From the NCBI RefSeq assembly GCF_000223375.1, contig NC_017384.1, forward strand, positions 620,001-684,000: DNA of 64,000 bases. Direction: 5' to 3'. The notes beneath the pieces were generated by a model, which ran no database searches, was not told the origin of the DNA, and saw only the letters and a program-made list of their open reading frames with translations. This document shows, in pieces, positions 10,287 to 19,269 of the stretch (its first letter is position 1; each line of letters begins with the position of its first letter). Origin of the DNA: Ketogulonicigenium vulgare WSH-001. Its GTDB lineage: Bacteria; Pseudomonadota; Alphaproteobacteria; Rhodobacterales; Rhodobacteraceae. The position numbers and the translations under genes are program-made.

Positions 10287-10658
10287 CGAATGCCTGTCCC
10301 GTCGTTTTCCTTCGCCCGCACCGGCCAAACCCTAGCTAAACTGGCTGATCCTCAACCGATGCTGGTCTTGCGCCTCTTACGGGCGCAGGGGGTTTATGGC
10401 ATGCGATCGCTGAGCGACCAACCTCTGTTTTGCCATTGGTTCCTTTGGAAATGGTAAATAGGCGAAAAATTGCGCGTCTGCGTGCAAATTGGGACAGTTG
10501 TTGCTGCGATTTTGCGCAGATGTGCGGATGATTTCCCGTCTGCGCGCGTGTCTGCGCCGCCGCATTGGCCAGATTTTTAACCAGCAGACACGATTGTGAG
10601 TTTACCTCTGCTGCAGCGCTGTCAAAGACTTATAGAAAATATAAAGACGAGGCTGGGT
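10287..10658 (+). promoter_or_regulatory. Divergent intergenic region of the mepK-like and L,D-transpeptidase genes
   Basis: This is 372 bases without a convincing gene. It must contain promoters for both flanking genes. The heptamer GTCTGCG occurs three times in the same direction (10476, 10538 and 10550). An AT-rich stretch at about 10625-10645 (TTATAGAAAATATAAA) is a plausible -10 region for the plus-strand gene. No hairpin of note was seen. Confidence 0.45.
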
Positions 10659-12281
10659 ATGGTTCAGGTTCAAATGTCGCGTCGGGCGCTGCTGCGCGGT
10701 CTATCGGGTGGAATGGTGGCGGGCCTGTTGCCTGCAGGCGGTGCGATGGCGCTGGGGCTTGATCAGGCAGGCTTTCGTCAGGGCCTGATCGAGGCGATCG
10801 GCGATGACGCGACCCTGCGCAGCTTTTATGGCGCGCGCGATTATCAGGCCTTGTGGGCTGGCACCGAAGATACTGCCGTCCAACGTCGCAACGCGCTGCT
10901 GGCTGCGATGGCAGACGCGCCTGCGCATGGTCTGCCCGCGTCGCTGTTCGATCCCTATGATCTGCTGGCGAAAATGCACGCCGCCGCAACACCGCAGGCC
11001 CAAGGCACCGCCGAGGCTGCGCTGAGCCGTGCCGCCGTCTCATTGGGGCAGGCGCTGCATGGTGGTTTTCTGACACCGGGTCGGGTGATTTCGCTGATCA
11101 AGCGGCAGGCACCGCAGGTCGATGGCGTCGCGCTGTTGAACGCGATGACCAGCCAATCTGCGGGCGCCGTGCTGCGTGCGCTTACGCCGTCGGATGCGCA
11201 ATATGCCGGTCTGATGCGCGCCCGCGCGCAGCTGGATGCGGCCGAGGCGGCTGGCGGCTGGGGCGGCGAGGTTTTTGCCGGTGCCGCCGGTAAATTGCAG
11301 CTGGGCGATCAGGGCGATGCCGTGCTGTCCCTGCGCAACCGACTGATGTTGCAGGGCTATATGGCGCCCAGCCTCAGCCCCGTCTTTGACCAGAGCCTGC
11401 TTTTGGGCGTGCAGGCGTTCCAGACCGCGCATGGCCTTGCCACCGATGGCGTCGTCGGGGCGGGAACTTTGGCCGAATTGAACATGGGGATCGACGCCCG
11501 TATCCAGCAGGTGCTGGTCGCGATGGAGCGCGCGCGCTGGTCGAACAAACCCTTGGGCGCGCGGCATATCTGGGTGAACCTCGCCGATTACCATACGGTG
11601 ATCCGCAACAATGGTATGGACGAATTCCGCACCCGTTCGGTGATCGGCGCGCGCGGTGCAGATCGCGAAACGCCCGAGTTTTCCGATATCATGAACCATA
11701 TGGTGGTGAACCCCAGCTGGCATGTGCCACGCTCGATCGTCGTGGGGGAATATCTGCCGCAATTGCAGCGCAACCCCTATGCCGTTAGCCATATCAATGT
11801 GCAGGATGGGTCTGGCCGCGCGATCGACCGCAGCTTGATCGATTTTAACGCCTATAATGCCAGCAACTTCCCGTTTTCCATGCGCGAGCCGCCCTCGCGC
11901 GGGAATGCTTTGGGGTTGGTGAAATTCATGTTCCCGAACCAGTGGAACATCTATCTGCATGATACGCCGTCCAAGGATCTGTTCGCGCGCGAGACGCGGG
12001 CCTTTAGCCACGGCTGCATCCGCTTGGCCGATCCCTTTGATTTCGCCTATCAACTGCTGGGGCCGCAAACCAGCGATCCGCGCGGCCTGTTCCAGCGCAC
12101 GCTGGACACCGGCCGCGAGACGCGCGTCGATCTGGAACAGCCGCTGCCGGTGCATCTGGATTACCGCACCACGGTTATCGCGCCCTCGGGTGCGGTTACG
12201 TTCCGCCGCGACATCTATGGCCGCGACGCAGCGATCTGGGGTGCAATGGCGCAGCAAGGGGTAGCGGCGCGGCTTGTCTGA
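10659..12281 (+). CDS. L,D-transpeptidase, LdtD/YcbB type
   Basis: A periplasmic enzyme forming 3-3 crosslinks in peptidoglycan; 540 residues from ATG 10659, chosen because GAGG precedes it at good spacing (a GTG at 10596 opens the frame). A Tat-like leader ([12 protein letters not shown]) comes first. Then come an SPBD-type N-terminal helical region, a peptidoglycan-binding domain near residues 210-275 ([17 protein letters not shown]) and a YkuD catalytic domain with [10 protein letters not shown] and nucleophile Cys453. It is divergent from the MepK-like endopeptidase; lpxD follows on the same strand after 40 bases. Confidence 0.92.
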   Translation: MVQVQMSRRALLRGLSGGMVAGLLPAGGAMALGLDQAGFRQGLIEAIGDDATLRSFYGARDYQALWAGTEDTAVQRRNALLAAMADAPAHGLPASLFDPYDLLAKMHAAATPQAQGTAEAALSRAAVSLGQALHGGFLTPGRVISLIKRQAPQVDGVALLNAMTSQSAGAVLRALTPSDAQYAGLMRARAQLDAAEAAGGWGGEVFAGAAGKLQLGDQGDAVLSLRNRLMLQGYMAPSLSPVFDQSLLLGVQAFQTAHGLATDGVVGAGTLAELNMGIDARIQQVLVAMERARWSNKPLGARHIWVNLADYHTVIRNNGMDEFRTRSVIGARGADRETPEFSDIMNHMVVNPSWHVPRSIVVGEYLPQLQRNPYAVSHINVQDGSGRAIDRSLIDFNAYNASNFPFSMREPPSRGNALGLVKFMFPNQWNIYLHDTPSKDLFARETRAFSHGCIRLADPFDFAYQLLGPQTSDPRGLFQRTLDTGRETRVDLEQPLPVHLDYRTTVIAPSGAVTFRRDIYGRDAAIWGAMAQQGVAARLV

Positions 12282-12321
12282 TACTATTTCAGAGATGATA
12301 AAAGCTGAAAAAGGACGCGAC

Positions 12322-13395
12322 ATGCCCTATCGGATTGACGAGCTGGCCGAAAAACTGGGCGCAAGCTTTGAGGGTGACGGAAGCCTGATCGTCTCGGGCG
12401 CGGCCGAGCCGCAAACCGCAGGCGAGGGCGATCTGGCCCTTGCCATGTCCCCCGCCTATGCCGCCCATCTGGCCGAGGGCCGCGCCCAAGCCGCCGTTGT
12501 CTGGCCGGGTGCGGATTGGCAGGCGCTGGGTCTGAAAGCTGCGGTTTTCGCCCCGCGCGGACGGCTGGCGATGGCAGGTTTGACGGCGCTGATGGACCCC
12601 GGCCCCGCGATGGCGCCCGGTATCCATCCCAGCGCGATTGTCGATCCCACTGCCGATATTGCGGCGGATGTGGCAATCGGCCCGTTTTCGATCATCGGTG
12701 CGGGGGTGACAGTGGCGGCGGGTGTCCGGATCGGCGCGCATGTGTCGGTCGGCCCAAGCAGCGTGATCGGCGTGGACGGATTGATCCATGACGGCGTGCG
12801 AATTGGCCGCCGCGTCCGCATTGGCGCGAGGGTGATTGTGCAGCCGAATGCGGTGATTGGCGCCGACGGCCTGTCGTTCGTGACTGCCGAGCCCTCCTTT
12901 GTCGAACTCTCGCGCCAGACCCTGGGTGTGGGCGAGGTGACGATCCCCAGTGATCCGCGCTGGCACCGCATCCATTCGCTGGGCGGGGTCGAGATCGGCG
13001 ATGATGTCGAAATCGGCGCGGCCACTACGATTGATTCGGGCACGATCCGCGCCACGAAAATCGGCAATGGCACCAAATTGGATAACCTGATCCATATCGC
13101 GCATAACGTGGTGATCGGTGAGCACTGCCTGTTTGCCGCACAGGTTGGCGTTGCAGGCTCGAGCGTGATCGGCAATCGCGTCGTTTGCGCCGGCAAGGTG
13201 GGCATCAGCGACAATATCACCATCGGCAATGATTGCGTGCTGGGCGGGGCAAGCGTGATCCTATCGTCCGTTCCCGCAGGGCGCGTCATGCTGGGCTATC
13301 CGGCGACGAAAATGGATGTGCAACTGGAAAGCTATAAGGCGCTGCGGCGCTTGCCGCGCATCCTTGCCAAACTCGCCCCGCGCAAAGGCGAATAA
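12322..13395 (+). CDS. lpxD: UDP-3-O-acylglucosamine N-acyltransferase LpxD
   Basis: It transfers a 3-hydroxyacyl chain from ACP to UDP-3-O-acylglucosamine in lipid A synthesis. From ATG 12322 (AAGGA upstream) the protein has 357 residues. An N-terminal uridine-binding domain is followed by a left-handed beta-helix of hexapeptide repeats from about residue 100 ([23 protein letters not shown]). The catalytic His lies in [11 protein letters not shown]. In many Rhodobacteraceae lpxD sits with bamA-fabZ-lpxA; here it stands alone behind an L,D-transpeptidase, so a second copy elsewhere is possible. Confidence 0.9.
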   Translation: MPYRIDELAEKLGASFEGDGSLIVSGAAEPQTAGEGDLALAMSPAYAAHLAEGRAQAAVVWPGADWQALGLKAAVFAPRGRLAMAGLTALMDPGPAMAPGIHPSAIVDPTADIAADVAIGPFSIIGAGVTVAAGVRIGAHVSVGPSSVIGVDGLIHDGVRIGRRVRIGARVIVQPNAVIGADGLSFVTAEPSFVELSRQTLGVGEVTIPSDPRWHRIHSLGGVEIGDDVEIGAATTIDSGTIRATKIGNGTKLDNLIHIAHNVVIGEHCLFAAQVGVAGSSVIGNRVVCAGKVGISDNITIGNDCVLGGASVILSSVPAGRVMLGYPATKMDVQLESYKALRRLPRILAKLAPRKGE

Positions 13396-13398
13396 GAT

Positions 13399-13425
13399 AA
13401 GGGCCGCCCGATGAAGCGGCCCTTT
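13399..13425. terminator. Bidirectional terminator between lpxD and the IalB-like gene
   Basis: AAGGGCCGC (13399-13407) pairs with GCGGCCCTT (13416-13424) around an 8-base loop, between two convergent genes. A short T-run follows on the plus strand and the A-bases at the left serve the minus strand. Confidence 0.7.
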
Positions 13426-13429
13426 CGCT

Positions 13430-14047
13430 TTACTCGGCGGGTGCCTCGGTCGGGGGCAGGGCCTCGATTGCGCGATAGCCAGCGGTGAAACCGGCCAGCG
13501 AAACCGTCAGATTGACCTCGGGGTTCTCGGCATTCGAGAAAGCCGGAACGATGGTGACGCGGCCAGCGCTGCCAGCACGCAGCTGGTCAAGTTCAGCCGT
13601 GGTCAGCCCGATGCGCGAGACGCAACCCGCCATGCCGCAAAAGGCAAAGGGATAGCGGCGGGCGTTCTGACCGTCGACTTCCAGCACAACACCGGCTTGC
13701 AGCATGGTTTCCAGCGGGGCGATGATCGTCGCGCCAGCCGAAGCCTCTTGGCCGGCGGGCAGGGCGAAAATGCTGATCTCGGCGACCGGGTTGGCTTCCT
13801 CATCTTCCAGCAGCTGGTAGAGGTGGCAGGGGTCGTTCTCCTCGCCGGTGTTCACACAGCGCAGGGCCCAATCGCCAAAAGTTTCCTGCACATAGGGCTC
13901 GCCCAGCTGGGGGCCGGTGGCGGCGGCGACAGGCTCGCCCGTGCTCAGGCCCGATGCGGCGGGCGGGGTAGCCTCTTGTGCAAAGGCAGGGGCGGCCAGC
14001 AGCACAGCAAGTGCGGCGGACATGAGTTTCAACGTCGTCTTTTGCAT
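13430..14047 (-). CDS. Invasion-associated locus B (IalB) family exported protein
   Basis: 205 residues from ATG 14047, beginning with a clear Sec signal peptide (basic start, hydrophobic core, cleavage at AFA-Q near residue 24). The mature part has an acidic linker followed by the IalB-like domain (FGDWALRCVNTGEENDPCHLYQLL) with paired Cys residues, including CGMAGC. Family members are small periplasmic proteins named after a Bartonella factor; outside pathogens the role is unknown, and the name should not be read as virulence. It is convergent with lpxD. Confidence 0.8.
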   Translation of the reverse strand: MQKTTLKLMSAALAVLLAAPAFAQEATPPAASGLSTGEPVAAATGPQLGEPYVQETFGDWALRCVNTGEENDPCHLYQLLEDEEANPVAEISIFALPAGQEASAGATIIAPLETMLQAGVVLEVDGQNARRYPFAFCGMAGCVSRIGLTTAELDQLRAGSAGRVTIVPAFSNAENPEVNLTVSLAGFTAGYRAIEALPPTEAPAE

Positions 14048-14059
14048 GACTTCTCCGGT

Positions 14060-14207
14060 CTGCGGATGTGGCGCTGTTTTAGCATGATGCGGTGGCAACA
14101 AACAGCACAACCTGCGCCGATATGCGAAAGGTTGATGTCGTGTTGATGACGGATGTGGCAAGTTTGTGCCAAAATAAAGAAGGGACCCAAAAGGTCCCTT
14201 CTCTTTT
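14060..14207 (+). ncRNA. Candidate small RNA ending in an orphan terminator
   Basis: AGAAGGGACC (14178-14187) pairs perfectly with GGTCCCTTCT (14193-14202) around CAAAA and is followed by CTTTT, a textbook intrinsic terminator on the plus strand. No plus-strand gene lies upstream for it to serve: lpxD ends at 13395 with its own terminator, and the IalB-like gene runs away to the left. A transcript starting after about 14050 would be roughly 100-150 bases. The only frame in it reads through the hairpin. The 5' end is a guess. Confidence 0.4.
14178..14207 (+). terminator. Strong intrinsic terminator in a divergent gap
   Basis: A ten-base-pair perfect stem with a 5-base loop and a T-rich tail. 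On the minus strand the reverse complement also has a T-rich tail, so it could also stop a leftward transcript from the HerA-like promoter region. Confidence 0.75.
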
Positions 14208-14374
14208 ATCTCCCCGCCGGACTTGGCCGACCTATTACAAAAAAGTTACGGAACCTTTAGCGATGCGTCAATCGCTTTGTGCATGCCGGGTAGAATGTCG
14301 GGGTCGCGGCGCATGGCTTGCCTTGTTTTTAAGCGCCGCCCGGCGTTCAATACCCGTGAAAAACGGGGGCTCAG

Positions 14375-15892
14375 ATGGCGACAGAGATTTTCATTGGTGG
14401 CGGCGGTGACGCCTATGGCACGGCGCAAAACCTGCTGCTGGCGCAGGGCAATCGCCACGAGCTGATCGCGGGTGCGACGGGAACGGGCAAGACCGTAACC
14501 TTGCAGATCATGACCGAGGCCTTTTCCGCCGCTGGTGTGCCGGTGTTCTTGACCGATATCAAAGGCGATCTGGCGGGGCTGTCGCAGGCGGGCGTGCCCG
14601 ATGAAAAGCTGCGCGACGCCTTTGCCGCACGCGCCACGCAGATCGGATTTGATCTGCAATATCAGGCCTTTCCGGTCACGTTCTGGGATGTTTACGGCAA
14701 GCAGGGCCACCCGGTGCGTGCCACGGTGGCCGAGATGGGACCCCTGTTGCTGTCGCGCCTTTTGGGCCTGTCGGATGTGCAAGAGGGGGTGTTGAACATC
14801 CTGTTCCGCGTCGCGGATGAGCAGGGCCTGCCGCTGCTGGATCTGACGGATTTGCAGGCGATGCTGGTTTGGTGCGGTCAAAATGCGCGCGATCTGTCGC
14901 TGCAATATGGCAATGTCTCGACCGCCTCGGTGGGCGCGATCCAACGCGCGCTGCTGATCCTCGAGAATCAGGGCGCGCTGCAGTTCTTTGGCGAGCCGGC
15001 GCTGGAATTGGACGATCTGATGCGCGTCGATGCCGCCGGGCGCGGCATGGTGAATATCCTTGCCTCTGACCAGTTGATGCAAGCGCCGCGGCTTTACGCG
15101 ACCTTCCTGCTGTGGCTGATGTCCGAATTATTCGAGACGCTGCCCGAGGTTGGCAACCCCGACAAACCAAAGCTGGTGCTGTTCTTTGACGAGGCACATT
15201 TGCTGTTTGACGATGCGCCAAAAGTGCTGGTCGACAAGATCGAACAGGTGGCACGGCTGATCCGATCAAAGGGTGTCGGCGTCTATTTTGTCACGCAAAA
15301 TCCGCAAGATGTGCCGGATTCGGTGCTGGGGCAGCTGGGCAATCGCATTCAGCACGCGTTGCGGGCCTTTACCGCAAAAGACCGTCGTGATCTGCAAAAG
15401 GCGGCCGAGACCTATCGCGACAACCCCCGGTTCAAAACCGCCGATGCGATCTCGCAGGTTGGCACGGGCGAGGCGGTGACATCGCTGCTGGATCGCAAGG
15501 GCAGCCCCCAAATGGCCGAGCGCACATTGATCCGCCCGCCGCAATCAAGGAATGGCACCATTACCGTCGAGGAACGGCAGGTGATCCTGCAAGCCTCGGA
15601 TATGGCGGGGAAATACGACAAGACGATTGATCGCGAATCCGCGCGCGAAATGCTGGCGGCGCGGGCCGCGCTGGCCAGCGCCGAGGCGGATGCCGCCGAG
15701 ACCGAGGCGACCGGCGAATTCACCCGCGCGCGTCGTTACAACGGCGGTCGCAGCCAGCCCGCGCCAAGCGCGCAAACCGGCGGCGCCGATTTTGTCGAGG
15801 CGTTCAAGAAAGCTGCGGTCAAGGAACTGAGCGGCACCACCGGCCGCCGCATCATGCGCGGCGTCTTTGGGACCTTGTTCAAGGGACGTTAA
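14375..15892 (+). CDS. HerA-like ATPase, DUF853 (YjgR) family
   Basis: 505 residues. Walker A is GATGTGKT near residues 31-38. The Walker B-like [12 protein letters not shown] and the following [28 protein letters not shown] are characteristic of the DUF853/YjgR branch of HerA-FtsK ATPases. The C-terminus has an acidic/Ala-rich stretch and a basic end. The family is widespread and its cellular role is not settled; no nuclease partner (NurA-like) is adjacent, so a defence role is not indicated. It is convergent with xerD with only 13 bases between them. Confidence 0.88.
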   Translation: MATEIFIGGGGDAYGTAQNLLLAQGNRHELIAGATGTGKTVTLQIMTEAFSAAGVPVFLTDIKGDLAGLSQAGVPDEKLRDAFAARATQIGFDLQYQAFPVTFWDVYGKQGHPVRATVAEMGPLLLSRLLGLSDVQEGVLNILFRVADEQGLPLLDLTDLQAMLVWCGQNARDLSLQYGNVSTASVGAIQRALLILENQGALQFFGEPALELDDLMRVDAAGRGMVNILASDQLMQAPRLYATFLLWLMSELFETLPEVGNPDKPKLVLFFDEAHLLFDDAPKVLVDKIEQVARLIRSKGVGVYFVTQNPQDVPDSVLGQLGNRIQHALRAFTAKDRRDLQKAAETYRDNPRFKTADAISQVGTGEAVTSLLDRKGSPQMAERTLIRPPQSRNGTITVEERQVILQASDMAGKYDKTIDRESAREMLAARAALASAEADAAETEATGEFTRARRYNGGRSQPAPSAQTGGADFVEAFKKAAVKELSGTTGRRIMRGVFGTLFKGR

Positions 15893-15905
15893 TCCTTGGC
15901 CGCCG

Positions 15906-16832
15906 TTAATCTTTAGCCAGCGGGTGATGGGTCAGCACCAGATCTTTCAGGTGCTGGTCCAGCACATGGGTATAAATTTCGGTCGTGGCGATATCGGCAT
16001 GGCCCAGCATGGTCTGGATCGCGCGTAAGTCAGCACCGTTGGCCAGCAGATGCGTGGCAAAGGCATGGCGCAATTTATGCGGGCTGACACGCGCGGGCGA
16101 TATGCCGGCAAGCACCGCAAGGTCTTTTAAAATCACCAGAAAATGCTGCCGTGTCAAATGACCATCGGCCCCGTGCGAGGGGAACAAAAAGCGCGAGGGT
16201 TGCCCGCCTGCCTTGCGCAAAGCCTCTTGCTCCGTGTCGCGCTGGGCCAGCCACTCGACCATAGCGGTGCGGGCGGGCGGCGACAGCGGCACCAGACGTT
16301 CCTTGCCACCCTTGCCGCGCACCAACAACATGCGCGGGTCCCCGCGCGCGGCGGCGACCGGCAGGGTCACCAATTCGCTGACCCGCATCCCCGTCGCATA
16401 AAGCAATTCCAGCAGACAGGTGTTGCGCAACGCTTCGCGCGGGCGGGCAGCGCTCGCTGCGCGGGCGGCGTCCAGCAGGCGGTCGACCTCGTCCTCGTTC
16501 AGCGTTTCGGGCAGGGTGCGCGCCTTGGTCGCGCCTTTCAGACGGATGGACGGATTATCGGTGCGCCAACCCTCGTCAAAGGCAAAGCGGAACAATTGCC
16601 GCACGGCTGACAGCCGCCGCGCGCGGGTCGAAGGCGACAAGCCCTGATCGGCGCAAAACGTCAGATAATCCTCGATATCCGCCTGATCCAGCGTCAGAAA
16701 ATCCAGCTTGCGGCGCGCCAGCCATGCCGCGAAATCTTGCAGGTCGCGCCCATAAGCCAGCAAAGTGTTGCGCGCCGCGCCAAGCTCGGCCGCCTGTGCC
16801 TCAAGAAAGGTGGATATCCAGCGCTCCATCAT
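15906..16832 (-). CDS. xerD: Tyrosine recombinase XerD
   Basis: A 308-residue site-specific recombinase that resolves chromosome dimers at dif with XerC. The N-terminal SAM-like core-binding domain (FLEAQAAELGAARNTLLAYGRDL) is followed by the catalytic domain with Arg in ATGMRVSEL, the HKLRHAFATHLL box, GHADIATTEIYTH and the nucleophile Tyr within it. The start at 16832 (or the adjacent ATG at 16829) matches the usual XerD N-terminus. It follows the exported-protein gene with a 4-base gap. Length and motifs argue for the housekeeping recombinase, not a phage integrase. Confidence 0.93.
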   Translation of the reverse strand: MMERWISTFLEAQAAELGAARNTLLAYGRDLQDFAAWLARRKLDFLTLDQADIEDYLTFCADQGLSPSTRARRLSAVRQLFRFAFDEGWRTDNPSIRLKGATKARTLPETLNEDEVDRLLDAARAASAARPREALRNTCLLELLYATGMRVSELVTLPVAAARGDPRMLLVRGKGGKERLVPLSPPARTAMVEWLAQRDTEQEALRKAGGQPSRFLFPSHGADGHLTRQHFLVILKDLAVLAGISPARVSPHKLRHAFATHLLANGADLRAIQTMLGHADIATTEIYTHVLDQHLKDLVLTHHPLAKD

Positions 16833-16836
16833 CGCC

Positions 16837-18384
16837 TTAGCCTGTGCGATCCAGCAGCAGCACTTGCAGCGCGATCCGCCGTGCGACATCCTCGAGGCCG
16901 ACCAGCCGCAGCGCTGCCAAGGCGGGGGCAAGCGCGGCCGGATCACCGGTCAGCGCGGCCTCGGCCCCGGTAATGGCTTTCAACAACCCCTCGCCAAGCT
17001 TGCCTGCGTTGATCAGGTCGGCGGCGGCATTGGGCGTATCGTCAAGGGTAAAGCCGTTGATCACCGGGCCGACAAACGGGTTTCCGGCCCAGCCGCCGAC
17101 GGGGGTCCCCTCGGTCACCTGTCCGCGTGCAACGGCGATCAGCAATGCCTCGCGGCTATTGGCATTCGCGGGGCGTTGCAGCGCGGCGACCGATTCGTAA
17201 TCGGGCGACAGCAGCCCCATCTCTAGCGCAGCAGCATTGCCAGAGCGCGCAAAATCGGGCTGCACCAGTGCTTCGGCGTAAAACCGGGCAAGGGGCACTT
17301 CGACCCGCGCGGCTTTCGCACCGTCATAAAGCGCGGGCAGGGCGTCCAAGGCCGTTTCGGCCCCCGTCGCCAAGGCGCGTTCGAAATCCTGCACCGCGCG
17401 CGCGCGATCCCATATGCCGCCCGAAGCTGCCGGAATATGTGCAGTGTAAAAGCCGACCAGCGCGTTTTCCGATAGCGCGCCGCCGCGGGCCAGACGCTCG
17501 GCCGCCTCGATCTGGCTGCGCCACGCGACCATGCTGCGCAGATCGGCATTGGCAAAGGCGCGCGGCAAGGTAGCCGTCGGGATCGCCTCGCCCACGGCCT
17601 CGCGCATGCGAAATTCCAGCGGGGTCAGCGTCGTGGGTTCGGGCAGGATGCTGTCGCCATCGTCCATTTCCGGGTCGAGGAAATGCACCAGCAGCGCCTG
17701 CTCATCGGCATTCACCGCACCAAGGCTGAGGGCATTGTTCAGCACCAGCGCCGCCGCAGGCCAGTCGCCCGCGCGGGCAAGGCAAAAGACATGCGTCGAA
17801 AGCGTCGGCGCGATGGCCGGCATTTCGTTCAATTTGGTGCAGGCAAAATCCTCGGTCCCGGTCAGCAGCGAGGCGTCAAACCAGCGGCGGAACACTTCGG
17901 GGCGCGCGACGTCCGAGGCTTCGATCAGCGATTGGGCCTGATCCAAAGCGCCCATTTCCAACAGCTTATCGACGCGGGCGAGGAATAAATTGCCGGTCGC
18001 TGCCGCGCCCGACGGGGGGGCAGCCTCGGCCAACATCAGTTGCACCAGCAGTTCCTGCAAGGCGGGCAGGCTGGGCGCAGGGGTCGCGCGCAAGGCGGCC
18101 AGCGCGTCGGATTCGGGGCTTTGCGACCACAGGCTGGTCGGCAGCCCGGTCACATCCGATGGCAGCAGCCCCACGATATCGGGCGAGGGCGCGTCCAGCG
18201 ATTGCACTGTGATCTCGGGCGTGACGCCGCCGGTGACCGGGGCGGTGCTGGTGGGGCTTGCGGGCGGGGCGGGCGTCACGCTTTCAGAGAGCCAGTCAAT
18301 CGCAGACAGCGGCCCGCGCTCTTGCGCCACTGCCGCGCCTGCAATCGTCAACCATATCAGGCCAAGCCCCTGAGCAATACGCAT
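16837..18384 (-). CDS. Conserved exported protein, alpha-helical, unknown function
   Basis: 515 residues with a signal peptide (cleavage near AVA-QE, residue 21), a Pro/Thr-rich linker to about residue 60, then an Ala/Leu-rich helical body with helix pairs such as LARVDKLLEMGALDQAQSLIEASD that look TPR-like. A Cys pair is visible (DFACTKLNEM and STHVFCLARAG). I do not recognise a named family. It is probably periplasmic and sits directly upstream of xerD on the same strand (4-base gap). Confidence 0.65.
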   Translation of the reverse strand: MRIAQGLGLIWLTIAGAAVAQERGPLSAIDWLSESVTPAPPASPTSTAPVTGGVTPEITVQSLDAPSPDIVGLLPSDVTGLPTSLWSQSPESDALAALRATPAPSLPALQELLVQLMLAEAAPPSGAAATGNLFLARVDKLLEMGALDQAQSLIEASDVARPEVFRRWFDASLLTGTEDFACTKLNEMPAIAPTLSTHVFCLARAGDWPAAALVLNNALSLGAVNADEQALLVHFLDPEMDDGDSILPEPTTLTPLEFRMREAVGEAIPTATLPRAFANADLRSMVAWRSQIEAAERLARGGALSENALVGFYTAHIPAASGGIWDRARAVQDFERALATGAETALDALPALYDGAKAARVEVPLARFYAEALVQPDFARSGNAAALEMGLLSPDYESVAALQRPANANSREALLIAVARGQVTEGTPVGGWAGNPFVGPVINGFTLDDTPNAAADLINAGKLGEGLLKAITGAEAALTGDPAALAPALAALRLVGLEDVARRIALQVLLLDRTG

Positions 18385-18406
18385 CGGATCCCCGCAGGAA
18401 AATGGG

Positions 18407-18556
18407 TTAAGGCAGCGTCACGGGCACACGCATTTCGCGCGCGGGGGGCTGGAAGTCATCGGGCATCACCAGCGGGCCGACATAGGCATAGGCGATCAGC
18501 GCAATCGCCGCCACGACGACGAGAATGAAGATAACCTTGATGAGTTTCCACAGCAT
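18407..18556 (-). CDS. Small single-helix membrane protein
   Basis: 49 residues from ATG 18556: MLWKLIKVIF leads into one hydrophobic helix (VVVAAIALIAYAYVGPLVM) and a short Pro-rich tail. The frame extends upstream to 18595 without a ribosome site. It lies between the exported-protein gene (22 bases downstream, same strand) and divergent aroK. Function unknown. Confidence 0.55.
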   Translation of the reverse strand: MLWKLIKVIFILVVVAAIALIAYAYVGPLVMPDDFQPPAREMRVPVTLP

Positions 18557-18699
18557 ATGCGCGATCCAAGCCTCGTTTACGTTTCTATCTGCCACAAACA
18601 GCAGCGGCCGTTGAGGCCTACCTACGGTTTATAGCTGGAAATTTATCCAAGATCACGCCATTCAGTCGAAACAATTACGTCAAGACCGAGGTGAGGCAT

Positions 18700-19269
18700 A
18701 TGCGGCGGCAATCGGCAGTGAAAAAACGATATCACCTGCATAAGGCCGTGGCATTGGTCGGTATGATGGGGTCTGGAAAAACCGCTGTCGGGCGCGCCAT
18801 AGCGCAGCGCCTTAGCGTGCCGTTTCGCGATTCGGATCAGGCGATCGAGGCGGCGGCCCAATCCACCATCGCCGAGATTTTCGCCCGCGATGGCGAGCCG
18901 TTCTTTCGCGACCGCGAGGCCGAGGTGATCGCCCGCCTGCTGACGGACGAACCTGCGATCATCTCGACCGGGGGCGGTGCGTTCTTGGCGGCGCGCAACC
19001 GCGAGAAAATCGAAGGGGCGGGCGTGGCTTTGTGGCTTGATGCCTCGGTCGGGATCTTGTGGGAACGCGTGCGCCACCGCGATACGCGGCCGCTGCTGCG
19101 CACCGAAAATCCGCGCAAGACGCTGGAAGAGCTGCATAAAGTGCGCGCGCCCATCTATCAGCTTGCCGGGCTGCGCCTGCAGGCCATTGGCGGCCAAAGC
19201 GTCGAAGAAACCGCCAGCCGCGCCGTCGCGCTGCTTTTGACCCGCCCTGATGTGCTAGAGGAAATCTGA
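18700..19269 (+). CDS. aroK: Shikimate kinase
   Basis: It phosphorylates shikimate at the 3-hydroxyl in the chorismate pathway. 189 residues from ATG 18700, preceded by GAGGTGAGG. Walker A is GMMGSGKT at 21-28. The shikimate-binding Asp in FRDSDQAIE, the Arg region FFRDREAEV and STGGGAFL are all present. The stop TGA overlaps the ATG of aroB by one base, so the two enzymes are translationally coupled. Confidence 0.95.
   Translation: MRRQSAVKKRYHLHKAVALVGMMGSGKTAVGRAIAQRLSVPFRDSDQAIEAAAQSTIAEIFARDGEPFFRDREAEVIARLLTDEPAIISTGGGAFLAARNREKIEGAGVALWLDASVGILWERVRHRDTRPLLRTENPRKTLEELHKVRAPIYQLAGLRLQAIGGQSVEETASRAVALLLTRPDVLEEI

Larger units (their letters stand above)
14048..14374. other. Divergent intergenic region holding an orphan terminator
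   Basis: This is 327 bases between two divergent genes with no convincing protein gene. Its left half, up to 14207, ends in a strong hairpin that terminates no known gene (see the ncRNA entry). The right half (14208-14374) must contain the promoter of the HerA-like gene; a GGGGG ribosome site precedes its ATG. Confidence 0.5.

Noticed and set aside
14375..15892. HerA-type defence ATPase
   Set aside because: The DUF853/YjgR branch is a common chromosomal gene and no nuclease or defence partner is adjacent.
15906..16832. Phage or integron integrase
   Set aside because: Length, motifs and context fit housekeeping XerD; no attachment repeats or mobile genes are nearby.
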